Shown piece by piece: positions 57,586 through 64,000 of a stretch of 64,000 nucleotides of DNA. Position numbers and translations under genes: made by a program. The stretch lies in contig JACOUT010000010.1 in the NCBI GenBank assembly GCA_016177705.1, positions 1 through 64,000 on the forward strand, written 5' to 3'. The notes under the pieces were generated by a model. The model saw only the letters and a list, made by a program, of their open reading frames with translations. It did not search any database and was not told the origin of the DNA. Within the stretch, counting starts at the first letter, position 1. The number at the start of each line of letters is the position of its first letter. Origin of the DNA: Deltaproteobacteria bacterium. Its GTDB lineage: Bacteria; Myxococcota; UBA727; VGSZ01.

Positions 57586-59361
57586 CTACCTGGCAACGGT
57601 CGTGAGCGACGCAGCGCAGCGAAAGCCGAAGTGGTGGAACACCGGCCGGTTGGAGGGCGCGTGAGCACGTCGGTGATAGGTGGTGGCGTACTTGGCCGGC
57701 CAGTACCAGGAGCCGCCGCGCACCACGCGCTCGTCGTGGCCGGGGCAGGGATCGACGCCGCCGCAGGGGCCCTTCGGGTCGACGCCCGCGCAGGCGGCGC
57801 CGCACGCCGCCCACGACGGCGAATACCAGTCGGCCACCCACTCCCAGGAATTGCCCGCCATGTCGAACAGGCCGAACTGCGTCGCGGGCTTCGAGCCCAC
57901 CGGCTCGGGGCGCCCGGTGTCCGGGTGGTTCTTGCTCCGCTGCTTGACGCCGCAGGAGCGGCCCGCCTCGGTCATGATGACCGCGCGCGCGCAGGTGGCG
58001 CTCTCCTCGCCCCAGGGGTAGCGGCGGCCGTCGGTGCCGCGCGCCGCCTTCTCCCACTCGGCCTCCGTCGGCAGCCGCTTGCCGTGCGCCTCGCAGAACT
58101 TCTTCGCGTGAAACCACGACACGCCCGTGATCGGCTGCTTGGGCGCGTTGAAGTCGACGTAGTTCGGCCCGGCCTTGTCGCAGCGCCCCTCGGCCACGCA
58201 CGCCTGGTAGTCGGCGAACGTTACCTCGTAGCGATCGATCAGGAAGCTCTGCACGAACACCGAGCTCTGTGGGCGCGCGTTCTTGTCGCTGTCGTTGGTG
58301 CCGCGCAGAAACGGCCCGCCCGGCACGCACGACGTCTCCGGCGGCGCGGTGGCGGGGCAGGGCAGCACCGCGGGCGCTTGCTCGATGGCGAGCGGTATGG
58401 GCGCCACCTGCGCGCCCGGCGGCGAGGTCATCTTCGAGTAGCCGGCCTTCCGCGGCGCCGCCTCGAGGATGTCGTTGACGCCGCGCGTGCGCGCGTCCGC
58501 CACCCACGACTTGAAGCTCAGCATGCTCTGCACGCCGTAGTGGTACTGGCCGCCGTCCTTGGCGAGGCCGAACCTGCCGCGCGACAGCGTGCGCAGCGCG
58601 ATGGACTTCTCGTCGACGGGCAAGGCGAGGATGTTCTTGCGATAGCCCTCGTCGTAGCCGAAGTACTGCTCGGCGTTCGACAGATAGAGCGCGCGCACCA
58701 CCAGCCCGGCGTCGGTGGTTGCGCGCGCGATGGCCTGCATGGCGCGATCGGCGGTCAGGTCGCCGCGCAGCATGAAGACGCGCCCCTCGAGGAAGAGCGC
58801 GCGAACCGTCTGGTACTGCGCCTCGTCGGTCAGGAAGGTCGGCACCTTGCGCTCGCGAAAGCCGGCGGCGAAGCGCTTGTTGTGGGCGTTGACGATGGCG
58901 CGCGCCTCGCCGAGCGCGGCCTGCACCTCGTCGCGCTCGGGCCCGGCCGGCACGTCCTCGTCGACGGCAGCGGCGAGCTGCTTTCGCTGCTTGAAGCTCC
59001 ACAGCAGGTTGAACTCGGCGATGGTAGCGGCGCGCAGGAACACGGCGCGATAGGCCTTGTGCAGCGCGGGGATGGCGCCGTCGAAGTCGAGCAGCACCAA
59101 CGCCGCCGGCTTCATCCAGCCGGCGTAGAGGAAGTTCTGGTCGGTGCCGACGCCGACCAGCACGCCGCCCGGCCCGAGCGCCTCGAGCTCGGGCTTGAAC
59201 AGCTCGGGGCGCTCCTCGTTCGAGACCCAGTAGTGCAGGCCGCGCACGATGTCGGCGGGCGGCGGGTCGGGCGGCAGCGACGCGAAGGCGGCGAGCTGCG
59301 CGGGCGGTGGGGGAACGGCGAGGGCGAGGGCGACGCCGAGCGCGGGGAGGGTGGCGAGCAC
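57586..59361 (-). CDS. Exported FGE-sulfatase (SUMF1) domain protein with N-terminal LIC_10091-like domain
   Basis: The 591-residue protein has a signal peptide, an N-terminal domain (about 35-320) with 'GVLVGVGTDQNFLYAGWMKPAALVLLDFD', resembling a methyltransferase-like domain recalled from LIC_10091-type proteins, and a C-terminal formylglycine-generating-enzyme-type domain (about 345-590): 'PGGPFLRGTND', 'GVSWFHAKKFCEAHGKRLPTEAEWEKAARG', 'GNSWEWVADW', 'RVVRGGSWYW', 'HFGFRC'. These C-terminal domains are usually C-type-lectin-like binding modules, not true FGEs; the catalytic cysteine pair of FGE is not evident. Confidence 0.85.
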   Translation of the reverse strand: MLATLPALGVALALAVPPPPAQLAAFASLPPDPPPADIVRGLHYWVSNEERPELFKPELEALGPGGVLVGVGTDQNFLYAGWMKPAALVLLDFDGAIPALHKAYRAVFLRAATIAEFNLLWSFKQRKQLAAAVDEDVPAGPERDEVQAALGEARAIVNAHNKRFAAGFRERKVPTFLTDEAQYQTVRALFLEGRVFMLRGDLTADRAMQAIARATTDAGLVVRALYLSNAEQYFGYDEGYRKNILALPVDEKSIALRTLSRGRFGLAKDGGQYHYGVQSMLSFKSWVADARTRGVNDILEAAPRKAGYSKMTSPPGAQVAPIPLAIEQAPAVLPCPATAPPETSCVPGGPFLRGTNDSDKNARPQSSVFVQSFLIDRYEVTFADYQACVAEGRCDKAGPNYVDFNAPKQPITGVSWFHAKKFCEAHGKRLPTEAEWEKAARGTDGRRYPWGEESATCARAVIMTEAGRSCGVKQRSKNHPDTGRPEPVGSKPATQFGLFDMAGNSWEWVADWYSPSWAACGAACAGVDPKGPCGGVDPCPGHDERVVRGGSWYWPAKYATTYHRRAHAPSNRPVFHHFGFRCAASLTTVAR

Positions 59362-59386
59362 GGGAGGAACTGTAGCTCGACCCTGG

Positions 59387-59833
59387 CTACTGCGCGGCCG
59401 GGCAGGTCTCGCCCGAGTCGATGCGCGCCTGCAGCTCCGCCGGGCCGGCGCCGCCTTGGCGCGTCACGTCCCAGTCCTCGCGCAGGTCACCCTCGGCGCC
59501 GTAGCGCCAGCGGCCGTCGAGCTCGAGCACGTCGCCGTTGTAGGCGAAGGTGAACTCGACGTCGCCGGCGTCGTCGTTCGCTTGCCGCGAGGGCACCTCG
59601 CACCACCAGCCGGTGAACGCCTCGTTGGCGAAGGTGCCGGCGAGGATGCCTTCGTCGTGCGAGTAGGCACCGACCACGTCGTCCCCGTCGCGCTGCAGGA
59701 TCATGTCGCCCCAGTCCCCCGACCAGTAGCCGGCGATGTCCTCGACCGCGACCACGCGCCGACAGCCGGTCGGCAGCGTCGCCAGCACGAGCACGAGCAG
59801 CACACCAAGCGGGCACGAGCAACGGATCGACAT
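59387..59833 (-). CDS. Small lipoprotein, unknown
   Basis: The 148-residue protein has a lipoprotein signal (Cys24, 'LPTGCRR') and a beta-rich mature domain of about 120 residues: 'IAGYWSGDWGDMILQRDGDDVVGAYSHDEGILAGTF' suggests a lipocalin/avidin-like small barrel, a pattern seen in other uncharacterised bacterial lipoproteins. ATG 59833 follows GAGGAGG closely, whereas the upstream start has no site. It ends 25 bp before the start of the FGE-domain gene on the same strand, so they are likely co-transcribed. Confidence 0.75.
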   Translation of the reverse strand: MSIRCSCPLGVLLVLVLATLPTGCRRVVAVEDIAGYWSGDWGDMILQRDGDDVVGAYSHDEGILAGTFANEAFTGWWCEVPSRQANDDAGDVEFTFAYNGDVLELDGRWRYGAEGDLREDWDVTRQGGAGPAELQARIDSGETCPAAQ

Positions 59834-59909
59834 CGGAGACCTCCTCGGAACGGATTGGCGGGCGTACGATGCCACAGCTCGAGCGGCGGCGCTCGTCGGG
59901 GCGACGCGC

Positions 59910-61103
59910 TCAGAAGGGATGGCCGGGCGCCGAGTAGGCCGCGACGCGTCCCGGCTCGAGTGGCGACAGCGCGACGTCGAGGCGCATGACGAAGGTGTGG
60001 TTCCACTCGACGCGCAGGCCGGTGCCGGCGCCCAGCACCAGCGCGGCCTCGCGGTCGAGCCGAGCGAGCGCCACGCCTGCGTCGACGAAGCCGACCGCCA
60101 CCAGACCGAGCTCCTTGCCCCACAGCTCGGCGCGCGCGAGGTCGACGCGCAGCTCGTGCTGCGTGATCAGCTTCACCGGCGTCGCGTAGCGCGCGAGCCG
60201 CACGCCGCGCCCCACCTCCTGGCCGCCGAGCGCGGGCAGCTCGATCAGACCGCCGACCCGCTGGCGCTCGCGCAGCGGTGCGTCGCCGAGCACGGCGTCG
60301 ACGATCAGGCGCTCGGCCAACACCAGGCCGCGGCTCTCGACGAGCGGCGTGTAGCCGCGCGCCGTCAGCGTGGCGCCGACGAACGTGAAGGCGCTGCCCC
60401 ACCAGGGTGCGGCGCCGCGCACCGCGACGTCGATGAACAGGCCCCGGTGCGGCGCCGGCTCGTGATCGCGCGAGTCGAAAACGACGCCCGCCGTCAGCAC
60501 GTGCGCGAGGCCCGGCTCACCGGAAGGGTGCCGCGCGGTGTAGACGGTGTCGGGCGTCGGCGTCAGGTCGGGGGCGCCGTCGCCGTCCTCGTCGAGCAGC
60601 GAGCCCGGCAGGTACCAGGTGGCGCGCGTGCCGGCGAACGCCTCGAGCTTGTGCGGCGCATCGTGTAGCCGCCAGCGCACCAGGCCGGCGGCGGCCGGCT
60701 CGATCGAGCGCAGCGAGTGCGCCACGTCGTCGGGGCACGCCGCGGTCGGATCGTCGTCGCAGGAGGGCTGGCGCTGCGTGGCGTAGAGCTGCATGTCGCC
60801 TTCGAGGCGCAGCGGCAGGTTGAAGGCGTCGATGGCGTCGAGGTGCAGGTAGTGGTGCTGCACCAGGCGCGTCGTGACCCAGGCCTGCATCGACAGGGCG
60901 GTCTTGTACGGCCGCTGCCCGAAGCGGTTCCAGTAGGCGACGCCGCGGGCGCCGAGGCCGACGCCGTCGTCGGAGGAGAGCGTGAACCGCGGCACGGCGG
61001 CGACGTCCCACGTGCCGGGCGCCTCTGGCGGCGTGACGACGGGGAGCGGCGCCGGCGTCGGTGGCTGCGCGGCGAGCGCGAGCGCGATCAGGCTTGCAAG
61101 CAC
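59910..61103 (-). CDS. Omp85-type (bacterial surface antigen) outer-membrane barrel
   Basis: The 397-residue protein has a short signal sequence ('LIALALAAQPP') and then a barrel of the BamA/TamA surface-antigen class without POTRA domains: 'DGVGLGARGVAYWNRFGQ', 'RGLFIDVAVRGA', 'ERQRVGGLIELPALGGQEVGRGVRL' (the VRGF/Y-like element) and a terminal '...GHPF' with C-terminal Phe. It might be a small Omp85 relative that inserts or flips substrates, or a plain barrel. GTG 61103 is used. The longer upstream frame passes through the GE-repeat DNA of the next gene and is not coding. Confidence 0.8.
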   Translation of the reverse strand: MLASLIALALAAQPPTPAPLPVVTPPEAPGTWDVAAVPRFTLSSDDGVGLGARGVAYWNRFGQRPYKTALSMQAWVTTRLVQHHYLHLDAIDAFNLPLRLEGDMQLYATQRQPSCDDDPTAACPDDVAHSLRSIEPAAAGLVRWRLHDAPHKLEAFAGTRATWYLPGSLLDEDGDGAPDLTPTPDTVYTARHPSGEPGLAHVLTAGVVFDSRDHEPAPHRGLFIDVAVRGAAPWWGSAFTFVGATLTARGYTPLVESRGLVLAERLIVDAVLGDAPLRERQRVGGLIELPALGGQEVGRGVRLARYATPVKLITQHELRVDLARAELWGKELGLVAVGFVDAGVALARLDREAALVLGAGTGLRVEWNHTFVMRLDVALSPLEPGRVAAYSAPGHPF

Positions 61104-61143
61104 GGGCGCACTGTAGCGCGCCGAGGCTGTCCAGCGACCGCGC

Positions 61144-62439
61144 TCAGCGAGAGCGACGTCGCGCCAGCAACAGCGCGAGCGCGGCAACGCCGAGCGTGGC
61201 GCCAGGCGCGGCGGCGCAGCCCTTGGGCGGCAGCAAGACCACCAGCCGCTTCGGCGCCGGCTCTTCACCCTCGCCCTCACCTTCAGCGGGCACCTCGCCC
61301 TCACCCTCGCCCTCACCCTCACCCTCACCCTCACCCTCGCCTTCACCGGACGGCGGATCGCAGGTGAAGGTGGCGCCCGAGCCGGACAGGAGCGGGTTGT
61401 CGCCGCCGGCACTGTCGATGCCATAGGCGTAGATCGTGTGTGGCGCGCCGTCCTTCAGCGCGTCGGGGATGGGGAAGATGTAGCCGTGCGCGCACGAGCC
61501 GATGGCGGCGCACAGGTCGTCGCGGTGCACATCGGCGGTGACGGCGAGACCCTGCGCGCCCGAGCCGGCCTCGCCGTCGAGGTAGAGGTGCACGTCGATG
61601 GCGTCGTCGGGCACGTCTTGGTCCTGCGCCCAGCCGACGGCGCCGCCGTCGCAGGTGACGCTGTCGAGATAGCCGCGCGGCGGTCGGTTGCTCTCGGCGA
61701 AGTCACGCAACTGCTGCAAGGAGCCGTTGAAGCGGTTTTCGTCGACGTTGCCCGCGATGCCGGCCACGCTGCCCGACGAGGAGAACTGCCAGAAGGCCCA
61801 GGTCGGCCACTGGTTCGCCACCGTCGACGGGCAGGTGCCACCGGTGTAGCCGGCGTGCCACAGCGGGTAGGAGGAGAAGTCGGCGCCGACGTTGTCCTGC
61901 CAGAAGTAGCCGCCGGTGTAGATCATGGGCCGGCGACCGACCGCGGCCTCGACGTAGTCGAGCCACTGCTGCAAGCGATCGGCGCGCGTGGCGTTCGAGA
62001 CGCCGTCGGTGCTCTCGACGTCGGCCACCGGCGGCAGGTCGCCGGGCTCGAGCGCGCCCATGCGTTCGATGAGGATGTCGGCCTGCGCGATCGGGTCGTC
62101 GTCGGAGCGGAAGAACTGGTAGGTGCCGCGGATGATGCCGTTGTCCCTGCTCGCCTGCCAGTTGTCCGCATACCACTCGTCGAGGTAGCCGGTGCCGTCG
62201 CTGACGCGCGAGATGGCGAAGGTGACGCCGTCGTTGGCCACCGCCGACCAGTTGATGTCGCCCTGCCACTTGCTGACGTCGATGCCGTAGACGGTCTCGC
62301 CGTCGGGGCAGACCTGATGGATCGCCTGGCGCGCGCTCGGCGGTTCGGCGGCGAGGAAGGCGCCGGCCGACAGATCGCCGTCGGGGGAGCAGGCCAGGAG
62401 CCCGAGGGCGAGCAGCAGCGACGTGGAGCGCATGGCCAT
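61144..62439 (-). CDS. GH25 lysozyme-like lipoprotein with GE linker and MYXO-CTERM-like tail
   Basis: The 431-residue protein has a lipobox (Cys17, 'LGLLACSP'), a GH25 muramidase domain (about 45-245: 'VYGIDVSKWQGDINW', 'GTYQFFRSDDDP', 'PPVADVEST', 'IYTGGYFW'), a small domain with four cysteines (about 250-355), a GE-rich linker and a C-terminal 'GCAAAPGATLGVAALALLLARRRSR'. That tail (Gly-Cys, hydrophobic helix, Arg cluster) fits the MYXO-CTERM surface-sorting signal. The catalytic acids D and E of GH25 are present. ATG 62439 or 62433 can start it. It may cleave peptidoglycan of itself or prey. Confidence 0.9.
   Translation of the reverse strand: MAMRSTSLLLALGLLACSPDGDLSAGAFLAAEPPSARQAIHQVCPDGETVYGIDVSKWQGDINWSAVANDGVTFAISRVSDGTGYLDEWYADNWQASRDNGIIRGTYQFFRSDDDPIAQADILIERMGALEPGDLPPVADVESTDGVSNATRADRLQQWLDYVEAAVGRRPMIYTGGYFWQDNVGADFSSYPLWHAGYTGGTCPSTVANQWPTWAFWQFSSSGSVAGIAGNVDENRFNGSLQQLRDFAESNRPPRGYLDSVTCDGGAVGWAQDQDVPDDAIDVHLYLDGEAGSGAQGLAVTADVHRDDLCAAIGSCAHGYIFPIPDALKDGAPHTIYAYGIDSAGGDNPLLSGSGATFTCDPPSGEGEGEGEGEGEGEGEGEVPAEGEGEGEEPAPKRLVVLLPPKGCAAAPGATLGVAALALLLARRRSR
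61262..61349 (-). repeat. Hexanucleotide repeat encoding Gly-Glu linker
   Basis: Two GE blocks, about nine and four units, separated by 'VPA', encode the linker of the GH25 protein. Most units are minus-strand GAGGGT or GAGGGC. This is the third large GE array in the window. Confidence 0.85.
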
Positions 62440-62533
62440 CAACAGACCGTAGCCACGTCGAGGGCGAATCGGAAGACGGGACGACGGTCATCGGGAGGAT
62501 GGCGGGCATCGCGCCCGGACCGGGCCGACCACC

Positions 62534-63904
62534 TCAGTCGACTGGCCAGAGCGCGATGACGCTGCGCAACCCGCTGTCATCCACGCTGCCAGGATCATCG
62601 CGCTCGAGCTCATCCGCGAGCGTTCGCGCTTCGGTGAACCGCCCGCGCAAGGCGTGTCCCCACGCGACGTACGCGCGGGCGCTGCGCACGTGGCCCCGCG
62701 CATCCTCCGACGGGTCGTTGCCATGCTCGGCCAGGAACGTCGTACAGCGCGCGATCATCTCATCGGCCAGGCGACTCCACTTGGCGGCGATGCAGGGCTT
62801 GAAGCCGAAGGAGAGGCGTCGCTCGGCAGCGCGCCCGTCGCGCTCGGCCTCGGCGCGCTCGCGGGCGAGCTCGCGCAGCTCGTCGTCGAATTCGCGGCGA
62901 CGCTCCTGCTCCGTGCGTCGATCCTCCACCAGGCCGCGCATGACCTTCTCCACGTCGCTCCTGCGCGCGCCCGCGGGGAAGGCAGCGAGGTGGCGCTCAC
63001 CAGCCTGCAGTGCGGCATCCGCGCGCACCAGCCGCGCCAGGCCGATCACGCGCGCCGCGGAGGCGCGCTCCTCGACGTCGTCGAGCAGGTCGGCGGGGAC
63101 GTGCGCCGCGTGCACGCGCTCGGCCGCGGCCACCAGCGCGGTGAAGCGCCGCGCCTGCTCCAAGCCATCGAGCAACGCGCGCGCGGCGGCGATGCGTCGT
63201 TCCTTCGTTGCGGCGGTGTTCTCGACGAGCGCCAACAGCTCGGCTTCTCGCGCAGCGAACGCGGCGGCGCTGGCGGTGCGACCCTCGCGCATGCGGGCCT
63301 CGAGCGCATCGAGCGCGGCCACCGCGTAGCTGAGCGACGGATCCAAACGGAGCGCGTCCTCCAGCATCGCACGGCGCTTGGCGTCGTCGGGGACGTCGAG
63401 GCTGGCGGCGAAGCGCTCGTAGGCTTTGGCACCGCCCTTGCGCGCAGGTGGTGCCGGCTTCTTGCCGGCGCGGGCCGCCAGCGCGTCGACGATACGATCC
63501 TGCAGCGAGAAGATGGTGTCGAGCGAGCCCGTTGCCTTGGCCGTCTCCTGCACGACCCCCGTCTCCACGTCGACGAAGCGCGCCACCAGGCGTACCTCGC
63601 GGCCGGCGGTCTGGAAGCTGCCGAGCACCAGGCTCTTGGCGCCCACCAGGCGCCCGGCGACGACAGCGCGTGCCAGGTCGCTGTCCGCACCCGCCTGGCC
63701 CTCGATGCTCGCGAGCGCCTTGGCGATGGCCGCGCGCTCCACCACCCGCAAGCCGGCGCTGCGCAGATCGGTCGCCATGGTCTCGGCGGCGCCCTGCGAG
63801 AGCCACTCGAGCTCCGGCGCGGCGTTCAGGTTGCGCCACGGCGCGACGGCGATGGGCTCCTGCACCGCAGAGACCATCAGCGCGACGAGGACGGGCGAGA
63901 ACAC
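62534..63904 (-). CDS. Exported FlgO/CsgG-like protein with coiled coil
   Basis: The 456-residue protein has a short signal sequence, then a FlgO/CsgG-type alpha/beta domain (about 15-145: 'APWRNLNAAPELEWLSQGAAETMATDLRSAGLRVVER', 'GAKSLVLGSFQTAGREVRLVARFVDVETGVV', 'IFSLQDRIVDALA'). This fold occurs in outer-membrane assembly proteins. The rest is helical, with a highly charged coiled coil (about 325-365) and Cys-containing TPR-like helices. The GTG start follows no strong site. No partner is visible because the window ends 96 bp upstream. Confidence 0.8.
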   Translation of the reverse strand: MFSPVLVALMVSAVQEPIAVAPWRNLNAAPELEWLSQGAAETMATDLRSAGLRVVERAAIAKALASIEGQAGADSDLARAVVAGRLVGAKSLVLGSFQTAGREVRLVARFVDVETGVVQETAKATGSLDTIFSLQDRIVDALAARAGKKPAPPARKGGAKAYERFAASLDVPDDAKRRAMLEDALRLDPSLSYAVAALDALEARMREGRTASAAAFAAREAELLALVENTAATKERRIAAARALLDGLEQARRFTALVAAAERVHAAHVPADLLDDVEERASAARVIGLARLVRADAALQAGERHLAAFPAGARRSDVEKVMRGLVEDRRTEQERRREFDDELRELARERAEAERDGRAAERRLSFGFKPCIAAKWSRLADEMIARCTTFLAEHGNDPSEDARGHVRSARAYVAWGHALRGRFTEARTLADELERDDPGSVDDSGLRSVIALWPVD

Positions 63905-63952
63905 CGCGCGATGATGCCACGGGGTCGGCGTCCGCGGGGCACGCGGGCGACG

Positions 63953-64000
63953 TCACCCCTTCGGTGGCGTCGGCCCGGTCGACGGCACCGCCGCCGACGT
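63953..64000 (-). CDS. 3' end of a gene entering from the right edge
   Basis: Read on the minus strand, the last 48 bp give 'TSAAVPSTGPTPPKG' and a stop (63955-63953). The Pro/Thr/Ser-rich composition suits the disordered tail of a protein whose body lies beyond the window. It would be 49 bp upstream of the FlgO/CsgG-like gene, in the same direction. Too little is present to name it. Confidence 0.35.
   Translation of the reverse strand, partial: TSAAVPSTGPTPPKG

Overview
The window is high-GC bacterial DNA that looks like chromosome from a member of the Myxococcota (the former delta-proteobacterial myxobacterial branch). The signs are many outer-membrane and secreted lipoproteins, poly(Gly-Glu) linkers behind lipobox cysteines, a MYXO-CTERM-like tail, several Ser/Thr protein kinases carrying PEGA, DUF4388 or Hsp70 domains, and dense operons with 4-bp GTGA/ATGA start-stop overlaps. 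No rRNA, tRNA, CRISPR array or complete insertion sequence was seen. Coding density is above 90 percent, and GTG (occasionally TTG) starts are common.

Layout. 1-2.9 kb: the end of a PDZ protein and two exported proteins of unknown role. 2.9-6.9 kb: two small Cys-rich secreted proteins in line with a MacA/MacB-type ABC efflux system. 6.9-10.3 kb: a periplasmic thiol-redox operon (tandem AhpD-like protein, two thioredoxin-fold lipoproteins) facing a TetR regulator, with a perfect palindrome in the intergenic promoter. 10.3-17.7 kb: a vestige of an ABC permease, a membrane M28 peptidase, two putative HExxH metalloproteins, a GE-repeat Cys-rich protein and a glutathione transferase. 17.7-25.0 kb: an outer-membrane barrel, an amidohydrolase-like lipoprotein, an MBL/ODP-type di-iron protein, a cardiolipin-synthase-like enzyme and a PEGA kinase. 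25.0-31.6 kb: small lipoproteins, an orphan HPt protein, the hrcA-grpE-dnaK heat-shock cluster and a transglutaminase lipoprotein. 31.7-37.1 kb: a DUF4388 kinase, an SCP2-like protein coupled to an endonuclease I, and a pair of bPH2 membrane proteins. 37.1-38.15 kb: a foreign-looking DUF2441-like gene between two inverted copies of a palindromic repeat. 38.15-46.6 kb: a MATE exporter, a bilobal pepsin-like lipoprotein, kamA and a 1005-residue Hsp70-Ser/Thr kinase fusion. 46.7-55.5 kb: dnaB, a DUF4160/DUF2442 pair, an RlmM-like methyltransferase, a GspE-N-domain membrane protein, glgA and glgC. 55.6-64 kb: a hybrid histidine kinase, an FGE-domain protein, lipoproteins, an Omp85-type barrel, a GH25 lysozyme and a FlgO/CsgG-like protein.

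The genes mostly serve the cell envelope (export, lipoproteins, redox, peptidases, barrels) and signalling (three STKs, one hybrid histidine kinase, one HPt, one ODP-type sensor). Core functions are limited to the heat-shock operon, DnaB and glycogen synthesis. The most unusual items are the Hsp70-kinase fusion, the two-DTG aspartic protease lipoprotein, the repeat-flanked DUF2441-like gene, and a family of small Cys-rich proteins with one member translationally coupled to the MacAB-like exporter.
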